Source of the DNA: an uncultured Eubacterium sp.
GTDB lineage: Bacteria > Bacillota > Clostridia > Lachnospirales > Lachnospiraceae
Length of the DNA stretch: 64,000 nt
Direction: 5' to 3'
Assembly (NCBI GenBank): GCA_910589665.1
Contig: CAJUTR010000011.1
Span: forward strand, 15,612 to 79,611
The notes below the pieces were generated by a model. The model was not told the origin of the DNA. It ran no database searches and worked only from the letters and a program-made list of their open reading frames with translations. Positions 43,359 through 52,284 of the stretch are shown one piece after another (the stretch's first letter is position 1; the number at the start of each line of letters is the position of its first letter). Position numbers and translations under genes: made by a program.

Positions 43359-44168
43359 ATGTCGCATAGAAGAATAAGGAAGTGGATCAGGGGATGTTTA
43401 CTTTCCGTCATGGCCGTATGCCTGATCTTAATGGCCCGCAGTTATTATGTATCGTCCGAACAGGAAATACAGCAGTCCGTGTTGCAGGAGAGGATGCGGC
43501 AGGAGCGGACGGAAGAAGGAGCTGTGATACCGGATACGGTGGCAGTTCCTTCTGGAGCATCCTCATCGGTTGTTTCACAGGAACCGGTTGTATTAAGTAA
43601 ATATGCCTCATTATATAAAGAAAACAGTGACCTGGCGGGCTGGCTTACGATTCCGGGTATGGTCATTGATTATCCGGTCATGCAGTGCGGAGACGATGAG
43701 TACTATCTCCACCGTGATTTTGACAAGAAGAAAAGTAAGTATGGCTGTCTGTATGTGCGGGGCAGGGCCGATGTCAATACGCCGGGTACAAATGTGATCA
43801 TATACGGGCATAACATGAAAGATGGAAAGATGTTTGGGGATCTGGATCTGTATGAACAAAAGAGTTTTTTCCGAAAACATCCGAAAATACGTTTTGATAC
43901 GCTCTATGAAGAGCGTACCTATGAAATACTGGCAGTGTTCCGGTCAAGGGTTTATGACACGGACGATAATGTATTTAAGTATTATCAGTTTTATGAGGCG
44001 GAGACAGAGAAAGAGTTTGACGAATTTTATAAAAATATAAAAAAACTTTCTTTGTATGATACAGGAGTGGAGGCGGAATTTGGGGATACCTTTATTACGT
44101 TGTCCACCTGCGCCTATCATATAAAAGACGGCCGGTTTGTGGTCGTTGCGAAACGGGTAACAGAGTAA
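43359..44168 (+). CDS. Class B sortase
   Basis: 269 residues with one N-terminal helix (about 12-28) as a signal anchor. The catalytic triad is visible: His151 in IIYGHNMKDG, Cys251 in TLSTCAY, Arg259 in DGRFVVVAKR. TLSTC and the spacing between Cys and Arg place it in class B, whose members anchor specific proteins or pilins to peptidoglycan. No substrate with a sorting signal is found in this window. It runs straight into the chemoreceptor gene. Confidence 0.92.
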   Translation: MSHRRIRKWIRGCLLSVMAVCLILMARSYYVSSEQEIQQSVLQERMRQERTEEGAVIPDTVAVPSGASSSVVSQEPVVLSKYASLYKENSDLAGWLTIPGMVIDYPVMQCGDDEYYLHRDFDKKKSKYGCLYVRGRADVNTPGTNVIIYGHNMKDGKMFGDLDLYEQKSFFRKHPKIRFDTLYEERTYEILAVFRSRVYDTDDNVFKYYQFYEAETEKEFDEFYKNIKKLSLYDTGVEAEFGDTFITLSTCAYHIKDGRFVVVAKRVTE

Positions 44169-44206
44169 AGAGATTGCAAAAAAAATTGTTTAGGAGGAAA
44201 CGGTAC

Positions 44207-46207
44207 ATGCGTAGTTTAAGAACGAAATTTATCATTACGATCTGTATTATTTGTGTGATCTGTATTGGTTTGACAGCGGGCATCAGTTACGGTGCAGCTT
44301 CCTCTGTCATGATGGATTCGAGTGTGAGGAACGAGAGCCTGGTATCGGAAAAGGCAGCACTGGAGATGGAGAAGTGGCTGCAGGTCAAAGGTGAGTTTCT
44401 GAGTACGGTAAAGGCGGGCCTTGAGGTCGACGGAAATACAGACTATAGCCGGCTGTGCGGGCAAATGAGCCGTCTGCTCGAGGATTGTAACAAAGACAGC
44501 AGTATTTACGATATTTATTTTACATATCCCGATAGTAAGATGGCTTCAGGGAGCGGTTATGAATCGGATGGAACGGTTGATTTTACAGAACGCGCCTGGT
44601 ATACCGCCGCGATGGGACAGGATGGCCTCGTGTATTCGACGCCGTACCTGGATGTGGATTCCGGAAGGATCGTCATTACGATTTCAACAAAAGTTACCGT
44701 TGCCGGAAAAGCGGTAGGCGTACTGGCGGAGGATATTTTCGCCGATGAACTGGTGGAAATTACGAATGAGGTGGAAATGCCCGAGAATAGCTATGCCATG
44801 CTGACGGATAGCGAGGGCGGGGTTGTCGTACATCCAAATGAGGCGTACGGTTATGCCGACGACGAGCCGGTGGCGTTAAACGACTTAGAGGGAAATCCGT
44901 ATGAAGAAGTGAATGAGGCTATTCGTTCCGGTGAGAACGGGCAGGTCGTTTGGATAAAGGACTATGACGGTGTGACAAGGGGGATTGTGACATCAGCCAT
45001 CCCAAGCTGCGGCTGGCATATCAGTGTGGCGATTGATAAAAACGTCATTTATGAAAATATAAAAGCGATGCTGCAAGGATTTCTCGTTTCGGGTATCATT
45101 TCTTTAATCGCAGCGATCGTCGTCATTACCATAATCGTAAACCGCATGATCCGTCCGATCAAAGCGCTGGCAGCGGCCGTGGGTACAGGGGATCTTTCTG
45201 CCAAGATCCAGGTGAGCGGAAAAGATGAGGTGTCAAGGCTGGCAGGAGGGTTCCAAGATATGGCTGGAAAACTGCGGGGCTTACTGCAGGCGAGTGGTGA
45301 GACCGTACAAAATGTGGAAGAGTCCGCGCAGACATTTTCCAGGCTGACCGACACCGTATGCGAGGGCGCGCGGAAGATCGAGCGCGATATGGAACAGATC
45401 ACACAGGCAATGGACAGACAGGAACAGGATGTGCAGCAGGGGCAGACGGTACTGGCTGAGGTGGGGCGTCGGATCTGTCTTTTGGAGGAAAACTTTCAGC
45501 AGATGAACCAGATCGTAGATCAGATGAACGGACAGATGGAGAGCAGCAAACAGGTTGCTCAGGATTTAAAGGATTCAGCGGCGCGCAGTTCAGACAATGT
45601 CCAGGCGGTACGAAAACGGATCGAAGTGCTGGGAGAGGATTCACAAAGTATTTCACAGATGGTTTCGGTCATCACGGATATATCGAATCAGACGAACCTG
45701 CTGGCGCTGAATGCGTCGATCGAGGCGGCCAGGGCGGGCGAGTCCGGGAAAGGATTTGCGGTCGTTGCTGAGCAGATCCGTCTGTTGTCGGAACAGACCA
45801 GTTCAGCTTCAGCAGATATTATAAAAGTGGTGGGAAATATATGTGACGGGATACAAAGTACGGTATCAGACATCGGGCAGACCGGCGAAGAGTTCCAAAA
45901 TAATATTGAAATATCAGAAAGTGTGCAGGACGTACTTTACGAGGTCGGCGAGTCATTTGGAAATCTGGCGGCAATGAAACATGAGTTATCCGAATGTGTG
46001 GAAAAATTTGTCCAGGGAAAGACGGTCATGGAAGATGCGTTTGGGCAAATGACGAAAAACAGTGGAGAATGTTTGGAAATAAGCTATAAGATCAAAGATA
46101 TATCCAAAGAACAGAGTGAGGCGATGGAGGAACTGACTGGCTGGTCCGACCACCTGAATGCGCTTTCTTCACAGCTTCATAAAAAGACAGATGAATTTAC
46201 CGTTTAG
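44207..46207 (+). CDS. Methyl-accepting chemotaxis protein with Cache sensor
   Basis: About 666 residues. Helix at 8-30, an extracytoplasmic double-Cache-like domain with YFTYPDSKMASG, DFTERAWYTAA, VYSTPYLDVDSGRIVITIS and GVLAEDI, and a second helix near 285-305. HAMP and the signalling domain follow, with hairpin ISNQTNLLALNASIEAARAGESGKGFAVVAEQI. Cache receptors typically bind amino acids or small organic acids. The ATG at 44207 has AGGAGG nine bases upstream; the in-frame TTG at 44174 is rejected. Confidence 0.9.
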   Translation: MRSLRTKFIITICIICVICIGLTAGISYGAASSVMMDSSVRNESLVSEKAALEMEKWLQVKGEFLSTVKAGLEVDGNTDYSRLCGQMSRLLEDCNKDSSIYDIYFTYPDSKMASGSGYESDGTVDFTERAWYTAAMGQDGLVYSTPYLDVDSGRIVITISTKVTVAGKAVGVLAEDIFADELVEITNEVEMPENSYAMLTDSEGGVVVHPNEAYGYADDEPVALNDLEGNPYEEVNEAIRSGENGQVVWIKDYDGVTRGIVTSAIPSCGWHISVAIDKNVIYENIKAMLQGFLVSGIISLIAAIVVITIIVNRMIRPIKALAAAVGTGDLSAKIQVSGKDEVSRLAGGFQDMAGKLRGLLQASGETVQNVEESAQTFSRLTDTVCEGARKIERDMEQITQAMDRQEQDVQQGQTVLAEVGRRICLLEENFQQMNQIVDQMNGQMESSKQVAQDLKDSAARSSDNVQAVRKRIEVLGEDSQSISQMVSVITDISNQTNLLALNASIEAARAGESGKGFAVVAEQIRLLSEQTSSASADIIKVVGNICDGIQSTVSDIGQTGEEFQNNIEISESVQDVLYEVGESFGNLAAMKHELSECVEKFVQGKTVMEDAFGQMTKNSGECLEISYKIKDISKEQSEAMEELTGWSDHLNALSSQLHKKTDEFTV

Positions 46208-46251
46208 AATATAAAAACAGACGGGATGATCCTGGAAAGGGAGGTACAGTT

Positions 46252-46986
46252 ATGGTCCAGTTAGCACTCTGTGATGATGAAATAGAGGAATTAAATGCCG
46301 TGGAACGTATGTGCTGCTCTTATTGCGGGGAGTGTGAGGAGTATGAATTTTACCCCCGCCGGTTTGAAAGCGCGGATCGTCTGTTGGAGACGATGGAGAA
46401 GGAGGAGTATGCGCCCGATCTTGTCCTGATGGACATATACATGCCCGGGACATCCGGGATCGAGATGGCGAAAAAACTGCGGGAGATGGGGCATTCGTGC
46501 CGGATTGTTTTTCTGACCTCATCGAAAGATCACGCGCTGGAGGCTTTTTCTGTCAACGCGTTCCAGTATCTGGTCAAACCGGTTTCCGCGAAAGCGCTTT
46601 TTCCGGTACTGGATGAGGCATTGGCACAATTGAGGGAAGGGATGTCTAAATATCTTTTGTTTCAGACAGACAATCATGTCCGCAGGGTTGAGGTTTCTGA
46701 TATTGTCTACTGTGAAGCGCAGCGGAAGAAGCAGTATGTCCATTTGGCAGGCGGCGACCGTATCGTGTTGAACATGACAATGAAAAAGTTGTGTGAAATG
46801 ATCGAGGACTATAAAGAACTAACGAAAGTGGGAGCTTCTTATATCGTAAATATGGAGCACATTGAACGGCTCAGTACCCGGACACTCTGGCTGGATAATC
46901 AAAGAGAGATCTATCTGCCGAGAGGATCTTACAAAATACTGCGGGAGATTTATTTTAACTATTATTGTGGAAAGGAAATGACTTGA
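46252..46986 (+). CDS. LytTR family response regulator
   Basis: 244 residues. Receiver domain with acidic pair CDDE, phospho-Asp in LVLMDIYMPG, Thr/Ser in FLTSS and Lys in YLVKPVS. A LytTR DNA-binding domain follows from about residue 130 (VYCEAQRKKQYVHLAGG, KVGASYIVNMEHIERL). No kinase gene is adjacent; the nearest candidate in the window is the AgrC-like kinase at 39707, whose own regulator is broken. AAAGGGAGG precedes the ATG. Confidence 0.9.
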   Translation: MVQLALCDDEIEELNAVERMCCSYCGECEEYEFYPRRFESADRLLETMEKEEYAPDLVLMDIYMPGTSGIEMAKKLREMGHSCRIVFLTSSKDHALEAFSVNAFQYLVKPVSAKALFPVLDEALAQLREGMSKYLLFQTDNHVRRVEVSDIVYCEAQRKKQYVHLAGGDRIVLNMTMKKLCEMIEDYKELTKVGASYIVNMEHIERLSTRTLWLDNQREIYLPRGSYKILREIYFNYYCGKEMT

Positions 46987-47011
46987 AAGTGACGAGGAGA
47001 GGAGAAAATAA

Positions 47012-47470
47012 ATGGAAGAGGTAAAGGTCCGGCGCGCAGAGGAATCGGACATCGAGATGATCAGTAAACTGCTTTATGAGGTTCACCAAGTGCACAGTGA
47101 CGTTCGTCCGGATCTGTTTCAGGCGGGGATGAAAAAGTATGATGAGGATGAATTAAGGAGTATTCTTGCCGATGGAAGCCGGCCTGTTTTTGTGGCAGAA
47201 AGGCAAGGACGCGTGTTAGGTCATGTGTTCTGTATCGAGAGACAAAATACAAAAGTAAGAACGCTTTATATCGATGACCTGTGCGTGGAAGAAACCGCGC
47301 GTGGTTCGCATATTGGCAGATGTTTGTACGAATATGTTTTAGAATATGCCAGAAAATGCCGATATTATAATGTGACACTGAACGTCTGGGCAGATAATAC
47401 CAGTGCGGTCAGATTTTATGAGAAACTCGGTCTGAAGATCCAGACGATAGGGATGGAGCAGATCCTGTAG
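47012..47470 (+). CDS. GNAT family N-acetyltransferase
   Basis: 152 residues, single GNAT domain: VRRAEESDIEMISKLLYEVHQVH, the core strand TLYIDDLCVEETARGSHIGRCLYEYV (acetyl-CoA loop) and NVWADNTSAVRFYEKLGL. Likely a small-molecule or protein acetyltransferase. GAGGAGAG lies upstream of the ATG. Confidence 0.85.
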   Translation: MEEVKVRRAEESDIEMISKLLYEVHQVHSDVRPDLFQAGMKKYDEDELRSILADGSRPVFVAERQGRVLGHVFCIERQNTKVRTLYIDDLCVEETARGSHIGRCLYEYVLEYARKCRYYNVTLNVWADNTSAVRFYEKLGLKIQTIGMEQIL

Positions 47471-47492
47471 GTGTCGATCACATGAAAATATG

Positions 47493-47534
47493 AAGGAGAA
47501 ACGAAATGAAATCAAGGAGAAACGAAATGAAATC
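47493..47534 (+). repeat. Perfect 21-base tandem duplication of ribosome site and start codon
   Basis: Bases 47493-47513 and 47514-47534 are identical, each holding AAGGAGAA, a seven-base spacer-scale gap and ATGAAATC. The result is two in-frame starts, 47506 and 47527, each with its own ribosome site. Confidence 0.9.
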
Positions 47535-49884
47535 AAAAAGAAAGATGATATCTATCGTACTTGTGCTGGCTCTTGTTATCAGTGCGGTATTTCCGTGGAG
47601 ACAGACGGGCGTTATGGCCGAAAGAGGCCGGGAGGCAAGCGGGCAGATCTTTGCGTTTGATGACGCAAAATTTTATGATGCCCTGAAGAAAGGTTTGTCG
47701 TCCTTTTTAAATAATAACGGTGCGATCCTTGCGTATGATGACGAAAAGACGACGCTTACACTTGATATGGAAAAGGTGAGGGTCGTTCAGATCAAAGGCG
47801 TGGACATGACAAATGGCAATTCCCCGGACATACTGAAAACGCTGCTCCAGGGCGCAGAGCGCTTGTCAAATTTTGGGTTGGAGGACTGTAAGCTCGGAGG
47901 GTTTGATCTCTCTGTCCTTGATAATAAGGCCAATCTGGAATATTTGTATCTGCTGGAGACCGGTATTCAAAAGATGCCTGATCTGACTTTACGTAACTTA
48001 ACATACTTGAATTTATCTGAAAATGATTTTTCCGCGCAGGGCGCCTGCGCGAACATCACGAAGGAGAAACTTCCAAGTTTAACTAGTTTGTATTTAGACA
48101 ACTGCCGTCTGTCAGATATTGATTTTATAAAAAATGCGGGGAAACTGAAAACCCTGTCGTTAGGAGACAACAAACTCACGGATGATGCCATCTCGTTGCT
48201 GCTTGATATGAGTGGGGATAATCTGTCTGATCTGACGAGACTCAATGTGGGTAAAACCGTTCATGATATGGACGGAAGTCATATGATAAATGTGAGTAGC
48301 AGCAATCGTTTTACTGATCTTGCGAACCTGGCGCTGCTTTCACGGCGTTTTCAGAAGCTGACATCTGTGGATCTAACATATCTTAATATCACGTCCCTGC
48401 GTGATTTCGTCGGTGTGAGGGATGGTGTTACGTTCAAATTACAGAAAAATAAGATCCTTGATTTTGCAGGTCTTGAGGGAAACGGCCAATTTGAGCTGAC
48501 AGATCAGATGTATACTATTTCGGGTAATTTTGCCGCAGGATATGAAATTGAAATACCGGAACTGATCCAAAGAATCCGTGAAGAACAAGATGTGCTGCAT
48601 GGAGAGTTGAGATATACAAACTGCGGCATTTCAGATGACGGAACCAAGCTTGTTATAGAACCAGATGTATCCGTAGCATCCCTGAAAGTAACAACAGGAA
48701 AACTAAGAGAATCCACGATTACTTTGAAGTTAAAGAGGATTCCGCACTTTACTGTTCCCCAAAACCTAACGGCTGAGGTGGGGGATAGGCTTGCGGATGT
48801 TTCCCTGCCTCAGGGGTTCACATGGATGGCTCCAGACTTGACGTTAAAAACAGCGGGTATCCATACATATAAGGCTGTTTACACACCATCGAATCTGGAA
48901 TGGTATGTTGTGGTTGATAATATTGATATTCCGGTAAATGTGAAGAGTGATATGCCCGAACCGACACCGACGTTAGAGCCAACGCCGGTTCCTGCAACAC
49001 CAGCACCGACACCGGTGCTGCCGACATCTACGCCGGAAGTACCAATTCCGACACCGCTAGTACCAACATCTACGCCGGAAGTACCAACTCCGCCGTCGCT
49101 AGCGCCGACAACTGCGCCGGAAGTACCGACCCCGACGCCAGTGGTGCCGACATCCACGCCGGAAGTACCGACCCCGACACCGGAGACGCCAATCCCGACT
49201 CCTCTGCCGTCGACGCCGAATGTTCCCATACCAACTCCTTACGTACCAAAACCGCCGACGCCGACTCCGAAGCCGGATGAATCAGATCAGGACGGGAATC
49301 AGATTGAAAAACGAAAAGACCTCTCCCTCCTGCTCGCTGCCGGAAAGCAGAAAGGAAGCAGGGATGTTAGGCTGACATGGAGAAAGTGGAATGGATGTTC
49401 CGGTTATGAAGTGTACTGCTCCTACTGTGACGGAAAGCAGAACTATAAGAAGCTGAAAACGGTGTCAAACAAGGGAAAACGCGTGGCTGACCATAAAAAC
49501 CTGAAAAAGAACAGGGCGTACAAGTACTATGTTGTCACGTACGAGATCAAGGACGGCAGAAAACATTACCTCGCAAAATCTCCGATCATCCATGTGGCGA
49601 TGGATCAGGAGCCGCGTACCAATGTAAAGAGCATCAAACTGAATAAAAAGAAAGTGACATTGAAAAAAAATCAGACCTTTCTGATCAGGGCGACTGCCAA
49701 AAAAGAAAATAAAAAGAAGAAGCTTCTGTCACACGAAGAAACATTCCGCTATTATACCGATGACAAAAAAGTAGTGGGACTTTCGAAAAAGGGTAAGATC
49801 CGGGCAAAGCAGAAAGGAACCTGTACGGTTTTTGTGATCGCGAATAACGGTGTGGCTAGTAAGGTGAAGGTGACGGTAAAATGA
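47506..49884 (+). CDS. Secreted leucine-rich-repeat surface protein with Pro/Thr linker
   Basis: 792 residues from the first start (785 from ATG 47527). Signal peptide to about residue 38 (ISIVLVLALVISAVFPW). Irregular leucine-rich repeats at about 85-330 (LKTLSLGDNKL, LTYLNLSENDF), a small beta domain with TAEVGDRLADVSLPQGFTW, and a Pro/Thr/Glu linker at about 485-590 containing four 14-residue repeats. A fibronectin-III-like domain and a lysine-rich BIG2-like domain end the protein. No LPxTG-type sorting signal or SLH domain is seen; retention may depend on the basic C-terminal domain. Probably an adhesin-like protein (inference). Confidence 0.8.
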   Translation: MKSRRNEMKSKRKMISIVLVLALVISAVFPWRQTGVMAERGREASGQIFAFDDAKFYDALKKGLSSFLNNNGAILAYDDEKTTLTLDMEKVRVVQIKGVDMTNGNSPDILKTLLQGAERLSNFGLEDCKLGGFDLSVLDNKANLEYLYLLETGIQKMPDLTLRNLTYLNLSENDFSAQGACANITKEKLPSLTSLYLDNCRLSDIDFIKNAGKLKTLSLGDNKLTDDAISLLLDMSGDNLSDLTRLNVGKTVHDMDGSHMINVSSSNRFTDLANLALLSRRFQKLTSVDLTYLNITSLRDFVGVRDGVTFKLQKNKILDFAGLEGNGQFELTDQMYTISGNFAAGYEIEIPELIQRIREEQDVLHGELRYTNCGISDDGTKLVIEPDVSVASLKVTTGKLRESTITLKLKRIPHFTVPQNLTAEVGDRLADVSLPQGFTWMAPDLTLKTAGIHTYKAVYTPSNLEWYVVVDNIDIPVNVKSDMPEPTPTLEPTPVPATPAPTPVLPTSTPEVPIPTPLVPTSTPEVPTPPSLAPTTAPEVPTPTPVVPTSTPEVPTPTPETPIPTPLPSTPNVPIPTPYVPKPPTPTPKPDESDQDGNQIEKRKDLSLLLAAGKQKGSRDVRLTWRKWNGCSGYEVYCSYCDGKQNYKKLKTVSNKGKRVADHKNLKKNRAYKYYVVTYEIKDGRKHYLAKSPIIHVAMDQEPRTNVKSIKLNKKKVTLKKNQTFLIRATAKKENKKKKLLSHEETFRYYTDDKKVVGLSKKGKIRAKQKGTCTVFVIANNGVASKVKVTVK
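49021..49188 (+). repeat. Four 42-base tandem repeats (PTSTPEVPxPTPxV)
   Basis: Units at 49021, 49063, 49105 and 49147, each 14 codons, differing by a few substitutions. They encode the Pro/Thr linker, and such arrays commonly vary in copy number between strains. Confidence 0.85.
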
Positions 49885-49979
49885 GGATGTGTTTGTTTGA
49901 ATGAAAGAAAGTTAAATATAATTCCGAGGAAGATAGATATAAACTAGTTTCAAAAATAGATTGAAGTAGGGGAATTAAG

Positions 49980-50972
49980 TTGGATCGAGGCGAATTGTAT
50001 CAACACGCGATGGCGCTATATGAATTCTGCGAATATCCGGCAGTGCGTTATAACATATTGTTTTCCATTCTGGACACACCATATCAGGATACGTCTTTAA
50101 CGGAGTTGCGCGAAGAGTTTTTAGCGAGCGATATCGTAGAGGAAATGTACGAGACACAGGATGAATGCGGCGGCTGGGGAAATTTCAGGTCAAAAGATTA
50201 TACCGTAAAAGCAAAAATACCGACTTCGATGACAGGGATCAACCGATGCCTGTATATCGGATTAACGGTTCAGGACAGAGATATATTATTTATGGCAAAA
50301 GAGTATCTGTACTCACTGCTTCATGGAACCGGGCCAGAGAAACTGTATGATAAAAACGAGAGGGCAGTTCCATGGCAGAGAGCGGAGATATGCAATTTGT
50401 TAGAGGCGATCCAGCCCGGATGTACGGAGTGCGATGCTGTCTATCAGGAGTGGCGTTATATAGCGGGCCGAGCCTATGCGGATGGCGAGTACGACTACGA
50501 AGCTGACCGGGCAGCGCAGCATGAAGTGTTCCTGACAAAAGAGGACAGGCTTGTGCCCATGCAAAGTGAATTGCTGCTGAAACGCCGCGCGATGCTTTCT
50601 CCGGAGTTGGAACATGCGATGCTCTGCCATCTGGGCGGAGGAGCCAATGAAAAGGGACATTTTTGGGATAAAGTTCCCGGAGTGCTTCCGGCTGAATTCC
50701 AGAATAAATATATGAGCCGCTGGTTTCATACATTTAATTATATCAATCAGTTTCACGGATCAAAGCTGTATTTGGAAAATGCTGTCCATTGGCTGCTCCG
50801 ACAGGCGGGTGCGGATGGCCTTTGGGACTGGGGGCCGCAGGTAAAGGATCCGTGGGGGTATTTTGGCTATTTTTCCTGTAACAGGCATTATAAGCATAAT
50901 AGGATTGTGGATGCCACGATGGAGGTCTTACATTTTTTGAAATGTTACATGAAACACAATGAACGATTTTGA
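49980..50972 (+). CDS. Uncharacterised protein with two QW motifs, likely alpha/alpha toroid
   Basis: 330 residues, no signal peptide or membrane segment. Two matches to the terpene-cyclase QW pattern (Q-x(2-5)-G-x-W) occur near the ends: Gln60 to Trp66 in YETQDECGGWGNF and Gln275 to Trp282 in LLRQAGADGLWDWG. Such motifs cap helices in squalene/hopene-cyclase and protein-prenyltransferase toroids. No DxDD cyclase acid motif is seen, so catalysis is open; it may also be a glycan-acting toroid. The start is TTG with AGGGG upstream. A thioesterase and a cis-prenyltransferase-like gene follow in line. Confidence 0.5.
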   Translation: MDRGELYQHAMALYEFCEYPAVRYNILFSILDTPYQDTSLTELREEFLASDIVEEMYETQDECGGWGNFRSKDYTVKAKIPTSMTGINRCLYIGLTVQDRDILFMAKEYLYSLLHGTGPEKLYDKNERAVPWQRAEICNLLEAIQPGCTECDAVYQEWRYIAGRAYADGEYDYEADRAAQHEVFLTKEDRLVPMQSELLLKRRAMLSPELEHAMLCHLGGGANEKGHFWDKVPGVLPAEFQNKYMSRWFHTFNYINQFHGSKLYLENAVHWLLRQAGADGLWDWGPQVKDPWGYFGYFSCNRHYKHNRIVDATMEVLHFLKCYMKHNERF

Positions 50973-51008
50973 TCGGTGCAGAAAAGAAGAGGAAGGATAC
51001 CGTGCAGC

Positions 51009-51464
51009 ATGGAAATATATGAACATAAAGTGCAATATTACGAGACGGACCAGATGAAGGTCGTACATCATTCCAATTATATCCGCTGGTTTGAAGAGTG
51101 CCGGATCGAGATGATGGAACGGGGCGGCCTCGGTTACGAAAAGATGGAAGAGGAAGGCATCATCTGTCCGGTTGCGTCGGTGAACTGCCGCTATGAGACG
51201 ATGACAAAGTTCGGTGAGGTGGTACAGATCATCCCGACGGTGGAGAAGTTCAATGGGATTCGTCTCGTAATCTCGTATGAGGTCAGGGAAAAAGAGACAA
51301 AAGAACTGCGCTGTACCGGGGAGAGCAGTCATTGCTTTCTGGATGAGAAGGGGCGGCCTGTCAATCTCAGGAAAGCAAGCCCCGGTTTTTATACCATGTT
51401 TTCTGAGTTGGCAAAAAAACATTTCCAGAGCGGGGAAAATACCGGGTCTATATTCCGTGAATAA
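51009..51464 (+). CDS. Acyl-CoA thioesterase, YbgC/FadM (4HBT) family
   Basis: About 151 residues, hotdog fold. The N-terminal YETDQMKVVHHSNYIRWFEECRIEMME has the family Asp (YxDTD position) and His/Asn-Tyr pattern. It would hydrolyse acyl-CoA or acyl-ACP thioesters. The frame opens at GTG 50976, but the ATG at 51009 begins the conserved domain directly and is preferred. It follows the toroid-like gene with a gap of 36 bases. Confidence 0.85.
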   Translation: MEIYEHKVQYYETDQMKVVHHSNYIRWFEECRIEMMERGGLGYEKMEEEGIICPVASVNCRYETMTKFGEVVQIIPTVEKFNGIRLVISYEVREKETKELRCTGESSHCFLDEKGRPVNLRKASPGFYTMFSELAKKHFQSGENTGSIFRE

Positions 51465-51584
51465 TCCGATCTATGTGCGCTCATACTAATATTACCAGTG
51501 TCTAGTACATTAGATGTTTGCATGGTGAGGAAACGCTCCACAATGAAAATTTTCTGGTAATAATTGAAAGAAAGTGAGAAAAGC

Positions 51585-52190
51585 ATGTTTCGGATTCCCA
51601 GCCACATTGGCATCATTCCTGACGGAAATAGAAGGTGGGCAAAAGCAAAAGGGTTAAAAAAAGAAGAAGGCTATGCGTTCGGACTAGAACCGGGGATGAC
51701 GCTTCTGCGGGCGGCGAAAAAGTATGGCGTCCGCGAATTGACGTATTATGGGTTTACAGTGGATAACTGCAAACGTCCATCTGCACAGGTAAAAGAATTT
51801 TCACGCGCCTGCGTGGAGGCGGTCAAACGGATGGAAGAGGAGAACGTCAGGCCGTATGTGGTGGGAAATACGGAGTCGTCCTGTTTCCCGAAAGAGTTGC
51901 TGCCGTATACCGAGCGACGGGAAGATGATTCCGATGAGCTGAGGGTCAATCTTTTAGTCAACTACGGATGGGAATGGGATATGAAAAACGACTGGGTTTC
52001 CAGAGAAATCCCGCGCGTTGACATGGTCATACGATGGGGCGGCATGTGCCGGCTTTCTGGGTTTTTGCCGATACAGACAGTGTATGCGGATTTTTGTATC
52101 ATTGACGATCTTTGGCCGGATTTTCAGGAGGAGCAGTTTGCGTATGCGTTATCCTGGTATCAGGAGCAGGATGTGACGCTTGGCGGGTAG
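51585..52190 (+). CDS. Short, divergent cis-prenyltransferase (UppS family)
   Basis: About 201 residues against some 240-250 for typical undecaprenyl diphosphate synthases. Motif I is IGIIPDGNRRWAKAKG, followed by TYYGFTVDNCKRP, LLVNYGWEWD and RWGGMCRLSGFLPIQTVYADFCIIDDLWPDF-like sequence at the end. Two changes stand out. About 30 residues are missing between NYG and the last motif, and the usual Glu of RTGGE is Met (RWGGM), a position tied to magnesium binding. It may make a short prenyl chain or be non-catalytic. ATG at 51585 is preferred to 51564. Confidence 0.75.
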   Translation: MFRIPSHIGIIPDGNRRWAKAKGLKKEEGYAFGLEPGMTLLRAAKKYGVRELTYYGFTVDNCKRPSAQVKEFSRACVEAVKRMEEENVRPYVVGNTESSCFPKELLPYTERREDDSDELRVNLLVNYGWEWDMKNDWVSREIPRVDMVIRWGGMCRLSGFLPIQTVYADFCIIDDLWPDFQEEQFAYALSWYQEQDVTLGG

Positions 52191-52284
52191 CGTGAGAGAC
52201 GATCGTTTCTGCTATCCAGCTTGACAATGTAAAACAGCTAAGGCATTCTGATGATAGATGAACAGCGAGGAAGGGAGAGAAGAG

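Noticed and set aside
49021..49188. Regular 42-base repeats considered as a CRISPR-like array
   Set aside because: No spacers; the units are contiguous and code for a Pro/Thr linker in a secreted protein.
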